Assembly (NCBI RefSeq): GCF_003002915.1
Contig: NZ_PVTG01000007.1
Coordinates: 124,001-188,000 of the forward strand
DNA length: 64,000 nt
Direction: 5' to 3'
Source: Geodermatophilus tzadiensis
Lineage (GTDB): Bacteria > Actinomycetota > Actinomycetes > Mycobacteriales > Geodermatophilaceae
Under the pieces are notes generated by a model. That model did no database searches. It was given only the letters and a program-made list of their open reading frames with translations, and was not told where the DNA came from. The position numbers and the translations under genes are program-made. Shown piece by piece: positions 33,789-45,127 of this stretch (the first letter of the stretch is position 1; every line of letters begins with the position of its first letter).

Positions 33789-33965
33789 ATGGCCTTCGAC
33801 CTGCACCGCGCCGACGGCGAGGTGATCCGCTACGAGGACGGCGCCCGCTTCAGCTTCACCGCCACCGGGCACCTCGTCGTCTACGACACCCGCGGCAACA
33901 AGACGCTCTACAGCCACCACAGCTGGGACCGCATCGAGGAGCCCGTGCCCCCGCCGCGGACCTGA
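33789..33965 (+). CDS. Small hypothetical protein, 58 aa
   Basis: ATG 33789 to TGA 33965. The frame has strongly coding-like codons and a compact two-sheet pattern (VIRYEDGARFSFTATGHLVVYD, then KTLYSHHSWDRIEEP). No Cys and no membrane segment. It lies divergent from cydA and convergent with the FAD monooxygenase, and ends directly at a hairpin. I do not recognise a named family; it looks like a small cytosolic beta-rich protein conserved for its own sake. Confidence 0.6.
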   Translation: MAFDLHRADGEVIRYEDGARFSFTATGHLVVYDTRGNKTLYSHHSWDRIEEPVPPPRT

Positions 33966-33988
33966 CCGGGCGGCTCAGCGCCGCCCGG
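33966..33988. terminator. Bidirectional terminator hairpin
   Basis: CCGGGCGGC (33966-33974), loop TCAGC, then GCCGCCCGG (33980-33988). The perfect 9-bp stem starts right behind the stop of the small plus-strand gene; its loop contains the stop codon of the minus-strand monooxygenase gene, so it serves both convergent units. Confidence 0.75.
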
Positions 33989-35924
33989 CGGGCACCGGCG
34001 CCGCCTCGACGAGGAACCGGCCGAGGAAGCCGGTCAGCTCCTCGTGCGCGTCGAGGGGCAGCACGGCCGCGACGTGCTGGTCGGGGCGGACGACGACCAC
34101 GCACCCGGCGTCGCGGTCGATGCCGCGCGCGTCGAAGACGTCGCCGGCCCGGGCGTCGGGGCAGAACGCCTTCTCGTGGTCGACCAGGCCGAGCCGGCCC
34201 TTCCGGGGCAGCAGCACCGGGGGCAGCGCGTCGACGGCCAGCTCGCGGTGGTGCTGCTGGAAGACCGCGCGGACGTCGAGGACGGAGTCGGGGTCGGCGC
34301 CGGGCGGGGTGAACCGGACGAGCGGGGACGCCGCCGACCCGAGGTGGTCGAGCAGCTGGCGGGCCCGCGACCCCGGGGCGGTGGGCGCGGGCCGGTCGGC
34401 GAAGACGTAGAGGCGCCAGGCGCCGTCGGCCCGGGCGACGTGCCCGAGGTGCAGCGGCCGCGCGTCGGCGAGCCGGACCACCGGCGCGGAGTGGAAGCGC
34501 ATGCCCACCGGGAAGCCGCCGGCCAGGTGCTGGTGGGCGGCCCCGGCGGTGATCATCGACGGGGCGTACCGGGTGGCCACGCCGGCGGTGAAGCGGCCCT
34601 GCTGCACGAAGTACCGCTGGAACTCCGCCGGGTCGACGCCGTGGCCGTCGGCGTCGCCGGACTCCCGCGGCGGGGCGCTGAACATGCGGGCGAACTCGCG
34701 GTCGAAGTCGATGAGCTCCCGGGCGACCGCCTGCCGCTCGGCGGTGTAGGTGTGCAGCAGCTCGGGGCGGGCGGTCCCGCGCAGGACGGCGGCGAGCTTC
34801 CAGCCGAGGTTCCACGCGTCGGCCATGGAGACGTTCATCCCCTGGCCGGCCTTGGCGCTGTGCGTGTGGCAGGCGTCGCCGGCGATGAGGACGCGGGGCG
34901 TGCGGGTGGCCACCTCGGCGGCCGGGACGTCGTCGAACCGGTCGCACAGCCGCTGGCCGATCTCGTAGACCGACCACCAGGCCACCTCGCGCACGTCGAG
35001 GGTGTAGGGGTGCAGCACCCGGTTGGCGACCTCGGTGAGCTTCTCCGGGGTGACGCCGCGGGTCTCGAGCACCTCCCGGTCGTGGACGGCGTCGAGCTCG
35101 ACGTAGAGCCGCACCAGGTAGCCGCCCTCGCGCGGGATGACCAGCAGGTTGCCCTGGTTGGCCGAGTGGATCGCGCACTTGAGCCGGATGTCGGGGAAGT
35201 CGGTGACCGCCAGGACGTCCATCACGCCCCAGGAGGAGTTCATGGGGTCGCCGACCAGCTCGCGGCCGATCGCGGCCCGGACGCTGCTGCGCGCCCCGTC
35301 GCAGCCGACGACGTAGCGGGCGCGGACGGTCGACGTCTCCCCGGTCGGGCGGCCGCCGCGGACGTGCTCGACGGTGACCGTCACCGGGTGGTCGGCCGTG
35401 CCGCCGGTGTCCACCCGCAGGTCGCGCACCTGCAGCCCGTACCGCGGCTCCAGCCGGGCGGCCGACCGCGCCATGTGCTCCCGGAGCAGGTCGAGCATCC
35501 GCGCCTGGTTGACGATGACGTGCGGGAACTCCGACAGCCCGTCCTCGGTGTCCTGCACCCGCCCGGTCCGCACGATCCGGCTCCGGTCGGCCGGGTCGGG
35601 CCGCCAGAAGGCGACCTCGTTGACCCAGTACGCCTCGTCCAGCAGGGGCCCGGCCAGGCCGAACGCCTCGAACACCTCCACGGTGCGGCAGGCGACCCCG
35701 TCGGCCTGGCCGACCGCGAGCGGGCCGTCCCGGCGGTCGACCACCACGGTCGCGATCTCGGGGAAGGCGGCCAGCTGCGCGGCCAGCACCAGGCCGGCCG
35801 GTCCGGTGCCGACGACGAGCACGTCGGCCTCCGCCGGCAGGCCCTCCGGCCGGGCCGCCACCGCGGGGTGCGGCTCCTGCCGGCGCGGGTCGCCGGTCCG
35901 GTAGCCGTCCAGGTGGAACTGCAC
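33975..35924 (-). CDS. FAD-dependent aromatic monooxygenase, phenol 2-monooxygenase type
   Basis: 649 aa. FAD-binding Rossmann motif VLVVGTGPAGLVLA (35-48), the second FAD motif GCDGARSSVR near 210, and GDACHTHSAKAGQGMN, the typical ribityl-binding loop of phenol hydroxylase and 3-hydroxybenzoate 4-monooxygenase. The last 180 residues form the thioredoxin-like C-terminal domain of that subgroup. It hydroxylates a phenolic ring using NAD(P)H and oxygen; the exact substrate is open. It stands alone between cydA and der with no ring-cleavage genes nearby. Confidence 0.88.
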   Translation of the reverse strand: MQFHLDGYRTGDPRRQEPHPAVAARPEGLPAEADVLVVGTGPAGLVLAAQLAAFPEIATVVVDRRDGPLAVGQADGVACRTVEVFEAFGLAGPLLDEAYWVNEVAFWRPDPADRSRIVRTGRVQDTEDGLSEFPHVIVNQARMLDLLREHMARSAARLEPRYGLQVRDLRVDTGGTADHPVTVTVEHVRGGRPTGETSTVRARYVVGCDGARSSVRAAIGRELVGDPMNSSWGVMDVLAVTDFPDIRLKCAIHSANQGNLLVIPREGGYLVRLYVELDAVHDREVLETRGVTPEKLTEVANRVLHPYTLDVREVAWWSVYEIGQRLCDRFDDVPAAEVATRTPRVLIAGDACHTHSAKAGQGMNVSMADAWNLGWKLAAVLRGTARPELLHTYTAERQAVARELIDFDREFARMFSAPPRESGDADGHGVDPAEFQRYFVQQGRFTAGVATRYAPSMITAGAAHQHLAGGFPVGMRFHSAPVVRLADARPLHLGHVARADGAWRLYVFADRPAPTAPGSRARQLLDHLGSAASPLVRFTPPGADPDSVLDVRAVFQQHHRELAVDALPPVLLPRKGRLGLVDHEKAFCPDARAGDVFDARGIDRDAGCVVVVRPDQHVAAVLPLDAHEELTGFLGRFLVEAAPVPAGRR

Positions 35925-35960
35925 GTCCTCGCCTCCCGTCCGCGCCGGGCGCCCGCGACG

Positions 35961-37304
35961 TCAGCCGCGGGGGCGCTCGCGACCCTCCCGGACCTTGACC
36001 GAGATGTCGATGGGCGTCCCGGCGAAGCCGAAGCGCTCGCGCAGCTTGCGCTCGAGGAAGCGCCGGTAGCCGGCCTCGAGGAAGCCGGTGGAGAAGACGA
36101 CGAACCGCGGCGGCCGGACGTCGGCCTGCGTCACGTACTTGATCTTCGGGGCGCGGCCGCCGCGCGCCGGGGGCGGCGTCTCCTGCACCAGCTGGCGCAC
36201 GTAGGCGTTGAGCTCCGCCGTCGGCACCCGGGTCTCCCAGGAGGCGATGGCGGCGCGCAGGTGGTCGGCCAGCCGGCCGACGCCGCGGCCGCTGGCCGCC
36301 GAGATGTTCACCCGGCTGGCCCACCTGACGCGGGCGAGGTCGCGCTCGACCTCCTTCTCCAGCTGGGCGTGCCGGTCCTCGTCGAGGGTGTCCCACTTGT
36401 TGATCGCGATGACCAGCGCGCGGCCGGCCTCCACCACCTGGGTGATCACCCGCTGGTCCTGCTCGCTGATGACCTCGTCGGCGGCGAGCAGCACGACGGC
36501 CACCTCCGCGGCCTGGATCGCGGCCTCGGTGCGCAGGCTGGCGTAGTACTCGGTGCCGCTGGCGGTGTTGACCTTGCGGCGCAGGCCGGCGGTGTCGACG
36601 AAGCGCCACTCCTCCCCGCCCAGCGTGATGATCGAGTCGACCGGGTCCACGGTGGTGCCCGCGACGGAGTCGACGACCGAGCGCTCCTCCTTGGCCAGCC
36701 GGTTGAGCAGGCTGGACTTGCCCACGTTGGGCCGCCCGACCAGCGCCACCCGCCGCGGGCCGCCCTCCTCCGGCTCCCCGCGCGGCGCCTCGGGCAGCGC
36801 GTCGAGCACCAGGTCGAGCAGGTCGCCCGAGCCGCGGCCGTGCAGCGCGCTCACCGGCTGCGGCTCGCCGAGGCCCAGCGACCACAGCTCGGCCGCGTTG
36901 GCCTCGCTGCGCTCGTCGTCGACCTTGTTCGCCACGACGATGACCGGCTGCTCGCTGCGCCGCAGGATCCGCGCGGCGGCCAGGTCGGTGTCGGTCGCCC
37001 CGACCGTGCTGTCGACGACGAGCACGATCACGTCGGCGGTGCGCATCGCGTGCTCGGCCTGCCGGCTGATCGACGCGCCCAGCCCCTCGGCCCGGGGGTC
37101 CCAGCCACCGGTGTCGGTGACGGTGAACCGCCGGCCGTTCCACAGCGCCTCGTAGGAGATGCGGTCGCGGGTCACGCCCGGGACGTCCTGCACCACCGCC
37201 GCGCGGCGGCCCAGGATCCGGTTCACCAGCGTCGACTTGCCCACGTTGGGCCGGCCGACGATCGCCACCACCGGCAGCGGGCCGCCGGTGCCCTCCTCGG
37301 TCAC
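35961..37304 (-). CDS. der: Ribosome-assembly GTPase Der (EngA)
   Basis: 447 aa with two tandem G domains. First: [20 protein letters not shown]. Second: [33 protein letters not shown]. The C-terminal KH-like domain ends in [17 protein letters not shown]. It is essential for 50S maturation. The start overlaps the cmk stop (ATGA), the conserved cmk-der arrangement. Confidence 0.97.
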   Translation of the reverse strand: MTEEGTGGPLPVVAIVGRPNVGKSTLVNRILGRRAAVVQDVPGVTRDRISYEALWNGRRFTVTDTGGWDPRAEGLGASISRQAEHAMRTADVIVLVVDSTVGATDTDLAAARILRRSEQPVIVVANKVDDERSEANAAELWSLGLGEPQPVSALHGRGSGDLLDLVLDALPEAPRGEPEEGGPRRVALVGRPNVGKSSLLNRLAKEERSVVDSVAGTTVDPVDSIITLGGEEWRFVDTAGLRRKVNTASGTEYYASLRTEAAIQAAEVAVVLLAADEVISEQDQRVITQVVEAGRALVIAINKWDTLDEDRHAQLEKEVERDLARVRWASRVNISAASGRGVGRLADHLRAAIASWETRVPTAELNAYVRQLVQETPPPARGGRAPKIKYVTQADVRPPRFVVFSTGFLEAGYRRFLERKLRERFGFAGTPIDISVKVREGRERPRG

Positions 37305-37987
37305 GACCGCACCTCCACTGCCGAGCGGGCCAGCTCCACCACGCGGTCCACCACCTGTTCCCGACCGAGGTCGGTGCTGTCGACGACCACCGCGTCGGCG
37401 GCCGGCCGCAGCGGGCTGTCCGCGCGGCTGCTGTCGTACTCGTCCCGGCGGCGCAGGTCGGCGGCGAGCTCCGCGACCTCCTCCGGCGTGGTGAGCCCCA
37501 GCTGGTCGGCCCGCCGCTGCGCGCGCGCCTCCGGCGCCGCGGTCAGGTACACCTTCACGGTCGCGTCGGGCAGCACCACGGTGCCGATGTCGCGGCCCTC
37601 GACGACGACGGCGTCGGCCGCGGCCACCAGCGAGCGCTGCTGGTCGACCAGCTGCCGCCGCACCGCGGGCACCGCCGAGACCGCGGAGACGGCACGGGTC
37701 ACCTCGGCGCCGCGGATGCGCACCGCGACGTCGGTGCCGTCCACCTCCACCCGCTCGGTGTCGGCCTGCGTCCCCACCTCGATGCGCGCGCCCGCCACCA
37801 CCCGGGCCACCGCCTCGGCGTCCTCGGGGTCGACCCCGGCGTCGAGGACCGCGACCGTGGCGGCGCGGTACATGGCGCCGGTGTCGAGGTAGGCCGCGCC
37901 CAGCCGGGCCGCGACCGCGCGCGCGACGCTGGACTTGCCCGTCCCCGACGGCCCGTCGAGGGTCACCTGCCCCCGGAACCCGCTCAC
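37301..37987 (-). CDS. cmk: Cytidylate kinase
   Basis: 228 aa from GTG 37987. [16 protein letters not shown] is the P-loop, followed by [10 protein letters not shown] and [14 protein letters not shown], the CMP-binding signature, and [15 protein letters not shown]. It makes CDP/dCDP from CMP/dCMP. The reading frame stays open upstream through two 48-bp tandem repeats, each offering an in-frame GTG (38035, 38083), the last of which overlaps the aroH stop. The true start could therefore lie 16 or 32 codons further out, giving a repetitive N-terminal tail. Confidence 0.95.
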   Translation of the reverse strand: MSGFRGQVTLDGPSGTGKSSVARAVAARLGAAYLDTGAMYRAATVAVLDAGVDPEDAEAVARVVAGARIEVGTQADTERVEVDGTDVAVRIRGAEVTRAVSAVSAVPAVRRQLVDQQRSLVAAADAVVVEGRDIGTVVLPDATVKVYLTAAPEARAQRRADQLGLTTPEEVAELAADLRRRDEYDSSRADSPLRPAADAVVVDSTDLGREQVVDRVVELARSAVEVRS

Positions 37988-38088
37988 TGCGCTGTCGCTG
38001 CGCGCAGTGGTCTCCGCTCGCTGGCGCGCGCTCACTGCGCTGTCACCGCGCGCAGTGGTCTCCGCTCGCTGGCGCTCGCTCACTGCGC
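37982..38088. repeat. 48-bp tandem repeats at the aroH-cmk junction
   Basis: Units 37982-38029 and 38030-38077 differ at only a few bases, and a third, partial copy begins at 38078. Each unit begins with the sequence that contains both the aroH stop and a cmk-frame GTG (CAGTGAGC on the minus strand). 48 is divisible by three, so the cmk frame is kept: the repeats would encode [16 protein letters not shown] twice. Confidence 0.85.
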
Positions 38089-38442
38089 GATGTCCCGTCG
38101 CAGCGCCACGGCACCCCGCAGGTACACGTGCTGGATCTCGGTGCGCGGCCGGTCGGTCTCCACGTGCGCCATCAGCCGCAGCACCCGCGGCAGCGCGTGC
38201 GGGACGCCGATCTCGGTGGCGCACATCAGCGGGACGTCGCCCATGCCCAGCTCCCGGGCGGCCAGCGCGGGGAACTCCGACACCAGGTCGGGGGTCGCGG
38301 TGAACAGGATGCTGATGATGTCGTCGAGGTCGAGGCCGTTGCGCTCGACGACGGTGCTCACCAGCTCGCGGGTGGCCTCGAGCACCTGGTCGCGGTCGTC
38401 GGCGTCCACCTGTGTCGCGCCCCGGATGGCCCGTACGGCCAC
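38080..38442 (-). CDS. aroH: Chorismate mutase, AroH class
   Basis: 120 aa, the standard length of the trimeric AroH fold: AVRAIRGATQVDADDRDQVLEATREL, then DIISILFTATPDLVSEFPA, PLMCATEIGVPHALPRVLR and the closing HVYLRGAVALR. The active-site residues Arg, Glu, Cys and Arg of the Bacillus enzyme occur in these segments. It converts chorismate to prephenate for Phe/Tyr synthesis. It precedes cmk and der in one transcription unit. Confidence 0.93.
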   Translation of the reverse strand: MAVRAIRGATQVDADDRDQVLEATRELVSTVVERNGLDLDDIISILFTATPDLVSEFPALAARELGMGDVPLMCATEIGVPHALPRVLRLMAHVETDRPRTEIQHVYLRGAVALRRDIAQ

Positions 38443-38612
38443 TGCACCCTCCTCGGTCGGTCCCGGCTCCCGTCCCTGGGTGCCCGGTCGAGTCTAGGTA
38501 CCCCGCGCCAGCGCCCTCCCCCGTGGCAGCCTTCCGCGCCGGGGAGCCCCCCATGGGGGCACCGAGACCTAGTGCCCTGGGCGGTTCCGGACGGATTCGT
38601 CACGGTAACGGG

Positions 38613-38894
38613 GTGAGTCGAGACGAGGCCCACGGCCGAGCCACTGCCCGTCGAGCAGGCGTCACCGGGACGCCTGCGGACCGGACCCGTCCGGGGCGGG
38701 CGGTGTGCACCGTGCGGACCGACCGCACCGCCGGCACCGTCCGGGTCCGCGGCCACCTGGACGGGGTGGGCGCCGAGGCGCTGTGCCGGGTCGTCGACGC
38801 GCTCCGGCAGCTCGGCCACCGGCAGGTGGTCGTCGACCTGGGGTCGGCGACCGTCACCGACGACGCCCGCGCGCTCCTCACCGCCTCGGCCTGA
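38613..38894 (+). CDS. Small STAS-like protein
   Basis: 93 aa from GTG 38613. After an Arg-rich leader of about 35 residues comes a compact unit (TVRVRGHLDGVGAEALCRVVDAL, then HRQVVVDLGSATVTDDARALLTA) with the strand-helix-strand order of STAS/anti-sigma-factor antagonist domains. The phosphorylatable Ser would lie near DLGSATV. A start at GTG 38702 would give a minimal 63-aa form. No sigma-factor or kinase gene is nearby, so the role is uncertain. Confidence 0.55.
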   Translation: MSRDEAHGRATARRAGVTGTPADRTRPGRAVCTVRTDRTAGTVRVRGHLDGVGAEALCRVVDALRQLGHRQVVVDLGSATVTDDARALLTASA

Positions 38895-38902
38895 CCGGCC
38901 GA

Positions 38903-38921
38903 CCGCGGCGCCGGGCCGCGG
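38903..38921. terminator. Hairpin between convergent genes
   Basis: CCGCGG at 38903-38908 pairs with CCGCGG at 38916-38921 around CGCCGGG. It lies between the ends of the STAS-like gene and the minus-strand mutarotase gene, as expected for a shared terminator. Confidence 0.5.
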
Positions 38922-38926
38922 AGAGG

Positions 38927-39837
38927 TCAGAGCGGGCGGATGCCCCAGGTGGCCGTCGTCGACTCCCCCGGCTCCAGCCGGCGGACGCCCGTGCCGGTGC
39001 GGAACGCGTCGGGCGGGCAGGTCATCGGCTCCACCGCCAGGCCGTGGCGGCGCCGGGCGGCGGGCTCGACCACGTCACCGGTGAACACCTGCAGCCAGCC
39101 GTAGGAGGCGTCCAGCCAGAGGACGGCGCCGCGGCCGCTCGCGTCCACCAGCCGCACCTCGGCCACCCCGTCGGCGTCCCGCGCGAGGTCGGTGAGGCAG
39201 TCGTCCAGGCGCAGGCCGCCGATCCGGCGGCCGGTCCGCAGGTCGTACGGCGTCCCCTCGACCGGCTCGGTGCCCACGGGCAGCAGCCGGTCGTCGGGGG
39301 TGACGCGGGTGGCGGCCGGCACGGTGAGCGTGCAGTCGTCGAGCAGCCCCTCCCCCGCGGCGAGGTAGGGGTGGTGGCCCTCGCCGTAGGGCAGCGCGCG
39401 GTCACCCTCGTTGGTCGCGGTGGTGGTCACCCGCAGCCCCTCGGCCGACAGCTCGTAGCCGACCCGCAGCCGCAGCGCGAACGGGTAGCCCGGCTGCGGG
39501 TGCAGAAGGTGCTCGAGCACCACCGAGTCGTCGCTGCGGGCCAGCACCCGCCAGGCGACGAAGCGCACCAGACCGTGGATCGCCGTCCCCCGCTCCGGCT
39601 CGGTCACCGGGGTGCGCAGCTCCCGCCCGTCCCACGACCAGACGCCGTCGCCGAGCCGGTTGGGCCACGGCGCGAGCACGTGCCCGCGGACGTCGGGCGC
39701 CATCTCGTCGGCGGCGTAGCCGTCGAGCACAGCGCGGCCGCCCGCGGAGTAGGTGCGCAGGCCGCCGCCCACCTCGACGACGACGGCCTCCGCGTCGCCG
39801 GCGCGCAGGACGTGCTGCTCACCGGTGGGCAGCACGC

Positions 39838-39841
<4 letters not shown>
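38927..39841 (-). CDS. Aldose 1-epimerase
   Basis: 304 aa from GTG 39841, overlapping the ATPase stop (GTGA). Mutarotase signature: NRLGDGVWSWDGRELRTPVTEPERGTAIHGLVRF (substrate Arg and His), GEGHHPYLAAG with the catalytic His, and VEPMTCPPDAFRTG with the catalytic Glu. It speeds anomer exchange of xylose, arabinose or glucose released inside the cell. It is the last gene of the minus arm of the xylan locus. Confidence 0.9.
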
Positions 39842-40911
<1,070 letters not shown>

Positions 40912-40975
40912 GGTGGTTCTCCTCGCGGGGTGTCGGCGACGGCGCCGGCAGGTGGGTCGGGTGGGTCGGGTGGGT

Positions 40976-42376
40976 TCAGGAGCGGTCGGCGGTGAGGTCG
41001 CGGACCTCGGCGTAGCGCTCGCGGACGGCGGGCACCGGGTCGGCCTCGTAGGTCTCGGTGCTGGTGGCCGGCCACACCGGCGGGGTGTCGCCGCCGGCGA
41101 GCACCCAGGCGGCCTGCCGGGCGGCGCCGTCGGCCACGTACTCCCCCGGCGGCGGCACCAGGACCGGCACGCCGAGGACGGCGGGGGCGAGCCGGCGGAC
41201 GGCCTCCGAGCGGGCGCCGCCGCCGACCAGCAGCACCCGGCGCACCGGGTTGCCCTGGGCGGCGATGGCCTCCAGCCCGTCGGCGAGGCCGCACAGCAGC
41301 CCCTCGACGGCGGCGCGCGCCAGGTGCGCCGGGGTGGCGGTGGCCAGGGTCAGGCCGTGCACCGCCCCGGTGGAGCGCGGGCGGTCCGGCGTCCGCTCGC
41401 CCTCCAGGTAGGGCACCAGCACCAGGCCGCCGGCCCCGGCCGGCGCGCTGAGCGCCAGCCGGGACAGCTCCGCGTGGTCGACGCCGAGCAGCCGCGCGGT
41501 GGCGTCGAGCACCCGGGCGGCGTTCAGCGTGACGACCAGCGGCAGGAAGTTGCCGGTGGCGTCGGCGAACCCGGCCACGGTGCCCGACGGGTCGGCGCTC
41601 GGCGTGGTGGACACGGTGGAGACCACGCCGGAGGTGCCGATGGACAGCACGACGTCACCGGGCTCGGCGCTGATGCCCAGCGCCGCGGCCGCGTTGTCGC
41701 CGGTGCCGGGACCGAGCACCGCGCCGCCGCCGGCGACCGTCCCGGCCCGCTCCGCCGGACCGAGCACCCGCGGCAGCACCGGCGTGCGGCCGAAGGCCCG
41801 CTCGAGCAGGTCGGGCCGGTAGGCCTCCTGGGCCGGCGACCAGTAGCCGGTGCCGCTGGCGTCCCCGCGGTCGGTGACCAGGGCGTCGAGGCCCGGCGTA
41901 CCGGCCAGCTGCCAGGTGAGCCAGTCGTGCGGCAGGCACACCGCCGCCGTCCGCGCCGCGTTCGCCGGCTCGGCCTCGGCCAGCCAGCGCAGCTTGGTGA
42001 CGGTGAAGGAGGCCACCGGCACCAGGCCGACGGCGTCGGCCCAGGCCTGCGGGCCGCCGAGCTCGGCGGTCAGGTCGGTCGCCGCCTGCGCCGAACGGGT
42101 GTCGTTCCACAACAGGGCGTCGCGCACGACCCGGCCGTCCTCGTCGAGGCAGACCATCCCGTGCTGCTGCCCGCCGACGGCCACCGCGGCGACGTCGTCG
42201 AGGCCCCCGGCCTCGACGACCGCCGTCCGCAGCGCCGCCTCCCAGGCGGCCGGGTCGACCTCGGTGCCCTCCGGGTGCGGCGCCCGGCCCTCCCGGACCA
42301 GGGCGCCGCTGTCGGCGTCCCGCACCACGACCTTGCACGACTGGGTCGACGAGTCGACCCCGGCCACCAGTGTCAT
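40976..42376 (-). CDS. xylB: Xylulokinase
   Basis: 466 aa of the FGGY family. [15 protein letters not shown] at the N-terminus, [14 protein letters not shown] and LLWNDTRS for substrate binding, [11 protein letters not shown] with the catalytic Asp, and [21 protein letters not shown] for ATP. Phosphorylates D-xylulose, the product of XylA encoded seven bases upstream, feeding the pentose-phosphate pathway. Confidence 0.95.
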   Translation of the reverse strand: MTLVAGVDSSTQSCKVVVRDADSGALVREGRAPHPEGTEVDPAAWEAALRTAVVEAGGLDDVAAVAVGGQQHGMVCLDEDGRVVRDALLWNDTRSAQAATDLTAELGGPQAWADAVGLVPVASFTVTKLRWLAEAEPANAARTAAVCLPHDWLTWQLAGTPGLDALVTDRGDASGTGYWSPAQEAYRPDLLERAFGRTPVLPRVLGPAERAGTVAGGGAVLGPGTGDNAAAALGISAEPGDVVLSIGTSGVVSTVSTTPSADPSGTVAGFADATGNFLPLVVTLNAARVLDATARLLGVDHAELSRLALSAPAGAGGLVLVPYLEGERTPDRPRSTGAVHGLTLATATPAHLARAAVEGLLCGLADGLEAIAAQGNPVRRVLLVGGGARSEAVRRLAPAVLGVPVLVPPPGEYVADGAARQAAWVLAGGDTPPVWPATSTETYEADPVPAVRERYAEVRDLTADRS

Positions 42377-42383
42377 GACCGGA

Positions 42384-43574
42384 TCAGCGGGCGCCGAGCA
42401 GGTGCTCGAGCATCAGCTGGTCGACGCGGACGACCCCGGCGCCGCGCTGGGCGACGGTGTCGGCGTCGAAGTCCTCGAACGACGAGCGGTCGGCCAGCAG
42501 CTCCTCGAAGGTCTCGCCCTCGCCGAGGGTCGGCTGCCGCAGCTCCGGGACGCGGGCGGCGGCGAGCGCCTCCTGCACCTCGGGGTCGGCGCGGAAGGCC
42601 GCGGCGCGCTCCTTGAGCAGCAGGTAGGTGCGCATGTTGGCCTCGGCCGAGCGCCAGACGCCGTCCATGTCCTCGGTGCGCAGCGGCTTGTAGTCGAAGT
42701 GCCGGGGGCCGTCGTAGGACGGGCCGCCCTGCGGGCCGCCGTTCTCCAGCAGGTCGACGGTGCTGAAGGCCTGCAGCAGGTCGCCGTGGCCGAACACCAG
42801 GTCCTGGTCGAACTTCGGCCCGTGCTGGCCGTTGAGGTCGATGTGGAAGAGCTTGCCCAGCCAGATCGCCTCGGCGATGCCGTGGGTGAAGTTCAGGTTC
42901 GACATCTGCTCGTGGCCGGTCTCGGGGTTGATGCCGACGAGGTGGGCGTGGTCGAGCTTGGAGATGAAGGCGATGGCGTGCCCGACGGTGGGCAGGAAGA
43001 TGTCGCCGCGGGGCTCGTTGGGCTTGGGCTCCAGCGCGAAGCGCAGGCCGTAGCCGCGGGCCTCGGAGTAGGCCGCCAGGGTGTCGATCGCCTCGGCGTA
43101 GCGGTCCAGCGCGGCGAGGAGGTCCTTGGCGGTGTCGACCTCGGTGCCCTCGCGGCCGCCCCACAGCACGTAGGTCTGCGCGCCCAGCTCGGCGGCGAGG
43201 TCCATGTTGCGCATGACCTTGCGCATCGCGTAGCGGCGGACCTCGCGGTCGTTGGCGGTCAGGCCGCCCTCCTTGAACACCGGGTGGGTGAACAGGTTGG
43301 TGGTGACCATGGGCACGACCAGGCCGGTCTCGTCCAGCGCCGCGCGGAAGCGCTTGATGTGCTCGTCGCGCGCGGTGGTGTCGCTGCCGAACGGGATCAC
43401 GTCGTCGTCGTGGAAGGTGACGCCGTAGGCGCCCATGTCGGCGAGCCGGTGCACCGACTCGACGACGTCGACGGCCGAGCGGCTGGCCTCGCCGAACGGG
43501 TCGCGGCCCGGCCAGCCGACGGTCCAGAGGCCGAAGGTGAACTTGTCCTCGCGGGTGGGCTGAGGGGTGGACAT
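42384..43574 (-). CDS. xylA: Xylose isomerase
   Basis: 396 aa, the length of the class I actinobacterial enzyme. [17 protein letters not shown] at the start, TFHDDD (His55, Asp58), [25 protein letters not shown] (metal Glu), [11 protein letters not shown], and [17 protein letters not shown], which carries the remaining metal ligands. It converts D-xylose into D-xylulose. ATG 43574 has a purine-rich GAAAGGAACACC site upstream. Confidence 0.97.
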   Translation of the reverse strand: MSTPQPTREDKFTFGLWTVGWPGRDPFGEASRSAVDVVESVHRLADMGAYGVTFHDDDVIPFGSDTTARDEHIKRFRAALDETGLVVPMVTTNLFTHPVFKEGGLTANDREVRRYAMRKVMRNMDLAAELGAQTYVLWGGREGTEVDTAKDLLAALDRYAEAIDTLAAYSEARGYGLRFALEPKPNEPRGDIFLPTVGHAIAFISKLDHAHLVGINPETGHEQMSNLNFTHGIAEAIWLGKLFHIDLNGQHGPKFDQDLVFGHGDLLQAFSTVDLLENGGPQGGPSYDGPRHFDYKPLRTEDMDGVWRSAEANMRTYLLLKERAAAFRADPEVQEALAAARVPELRQPTLGEGETFEELLADRSSFEDFDADTVAQRGAGVVRVDQLMLEHLLGAR

Positions 43575-43624
43575 GGTGTTCCTTTCGCGGGCGGTGTGGT
43601 GCGGGGTGGTGCCGGAGTGGGCGG

Positions 43625-45127
43625 TCAGGTGAGGGAGACGGCCGTCCAGGAGACCGGTGGCAGGCTGACGCTGAGCCTGCCCTCGATCAAAGCCGCTCGG
43701 GGGGTCGGCCGCAGCCGGACCCGGTCCTGGCGGTCGGTCGTGTTCGCCGCGTGCGGGTCCGGGTCGGACAGCGTCAGTGCCTCCTCGACGGTGCGCACGC
43801 CGAGCGGGGCGAGGTCGACGGTGACCTCCGCGTCCTCCGTCTGCGAGCGGTTGACGAGGAAGAGGGCGGCCACGCCGTCGTCGGCCGTGGCGGCGGCGTC
43901 GACGACGGGCACCTCGCCGTACTCGGCGGTGTCGTAGCCGGGGCAGTCGACGTCGACCTGCAGGGCGACGCCGCGCGCCAGGCGCGAGGTGGTGGCGAAC
44001 GGGAAGAACGTCGTCTTGCGCCACGCCGGCCCGTCCGGCTCGGCCGCGATGGGGGCGATCACGTTGACCAGCTGGGCCAGCGAGGCGCTGGTCACCCGGT
44101 CGGCGTGCCGGATCAGCGACATCAGCAGGTTCCCGACGACGACGCCGTCGGCGACGGTGTAGGGCTCCTCGCTGATGGCCGGCGCGAGCGGCCAGTCGTC
44201 GATGCGCCGCGCCAGGTCGGCCGGCACCCGGGACAGGTACCAGACGTTCCACTCGTCGAAGGAGACGTTGATCGTCCGGGTGCTCCGGCGCACGGCCTTC
44301 ACGTGGTCGGCGGTGGCGACGACGGTCTCGATGAAGCGGTCCATGTCCGTCGCGGAGGCGAGGAAGGAGCCGAGGTCGCCGTCCTTCTCCTCGTAGTAGG
44401 CGTGGCAGGAGAGGTAGTCGACGTCGTCGTAGGCGTGGGTGAGCACGGTGCGCTCCCACTCCCCGAACGTCGGCATGGCCGCGCCCGACGAGCCGCAGGC
44501 GACCAGCTCGAGGTCCGGGTCGACCTGGCGCATGGCCTTCGCGGTCCGGGCGGCGAGCTTGCCGTAGTCGTCGGCGGACATCTGGCCGAGCTGCCAGGGG
44601 CCGTCCATCTCGTTGCCGAGGCACCACATGCGGACGTCGAAGGGCTGCCGGCGCCCGTTGCGGACCCGCTGGTCGGCGAGCGTCGTGCCCGACGGCACGT
44701 TCGCGTACTCGAGCAGGTCCAGCGCCTCGAGGGTGCCGCGGGTGCCGAGGTTGACGGCCAGCATGAGCTCGGCGCCGACCTGCTCCAGCCACGAGGCGAA
44801 CTCGTGCAGCCCGACCTCGTTGGTCTCCGTGCTGTGCCAGGCGAGGTTGAGCCGCACGGGGCGCTGGTCGCGCGGGCCGACGCCGTCCTCCCACCGGAAC
44901 CCGGAGACGAAGTTCCCGCCGGGGTAGCGGACCGTCGTCACCCCCATCTCGCGGACGAGGTCGACCACGTCGCGGCGGAAGCCGGCCGGGTCCGCCGTCG
45001 GGTGCCCCGGCTCGAAGATGCCGCCGTACACGCCGCGTCCCATGTGCTCGACGAAGGCGCCGAAGAGCCGTCGGGACACCTGGCCCACCGGTCGCGCGGG
45101 GTCGACGGTGAGACGAGCGCGCAGCAT
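43625..45127 (-). CDS. GH51 alpha-L-arabinofuranosidase
   Basis: 500 aa. The barrel motifs [21 protein letters not shown] and [20 protein letters not shown] are those of GH51. Glu173 in [12 protein letters not shown] is the acid/base and Glu292 in SFDEWNVWY the nucleophile. There is no signal peptide, so it removes arabinose side chains from imported arabinoxylo-oligosaccharides inside the cell. The start shares a base with the esterase stop (TGATG). Confidence 0.95.
   Translation of the reverse strand: MLRARLTVDPARPVGQVSRRLFGAFVEHMGRGVYGGIFEPGHPTADPAGFRRDVVDLVREMGVTTVRYPGGNFVSGFRWEDGVGPRDQRPVRLNLAWHSTETNEVGLHEFASWLEQVGAELMLAVNLGTRGTLEALDLLEYANVPSGTTLADQRVRNGRRQPFDVRMWCLGNEMDGPWQLGQMSADDYGKLAARTAKAMRQVDPDLELVACGSSGAAMPTFGEWERTVLTHAYDDVDYLSCHAYYEEKDGDLGSFLASATDMDRFIETVVATADHVKAVRRSTRTINVSFDEWNVWYLSRVPADLARRIDDWPLAPAISEEPYTVADGVVVGNLLMSLIRHADRVTSASLAQLVNVIAPIAAEPDGPAWRKTTFFPFATTSRLARGVALQVDVDCPGYDTAEYGEVPVVDAAATADDGVAALFLVNRSQTEDAEVTVDLAPLGVRTVEEALTLSDPDPHAANTTDRQDRVRLRPTPRAALIEGRLSVSLPPVSWTAVSLT

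Noticed and set aside
34044-37892. A 1,282-codon open frame on the plus strand across the monooxygenase, der and cmk genes
   Set aside because: It is antisense to three certain genes and owes its length to the lack of stop codons at high GC; the translation is His/Gln/Arg-rich nonsense with no domain.
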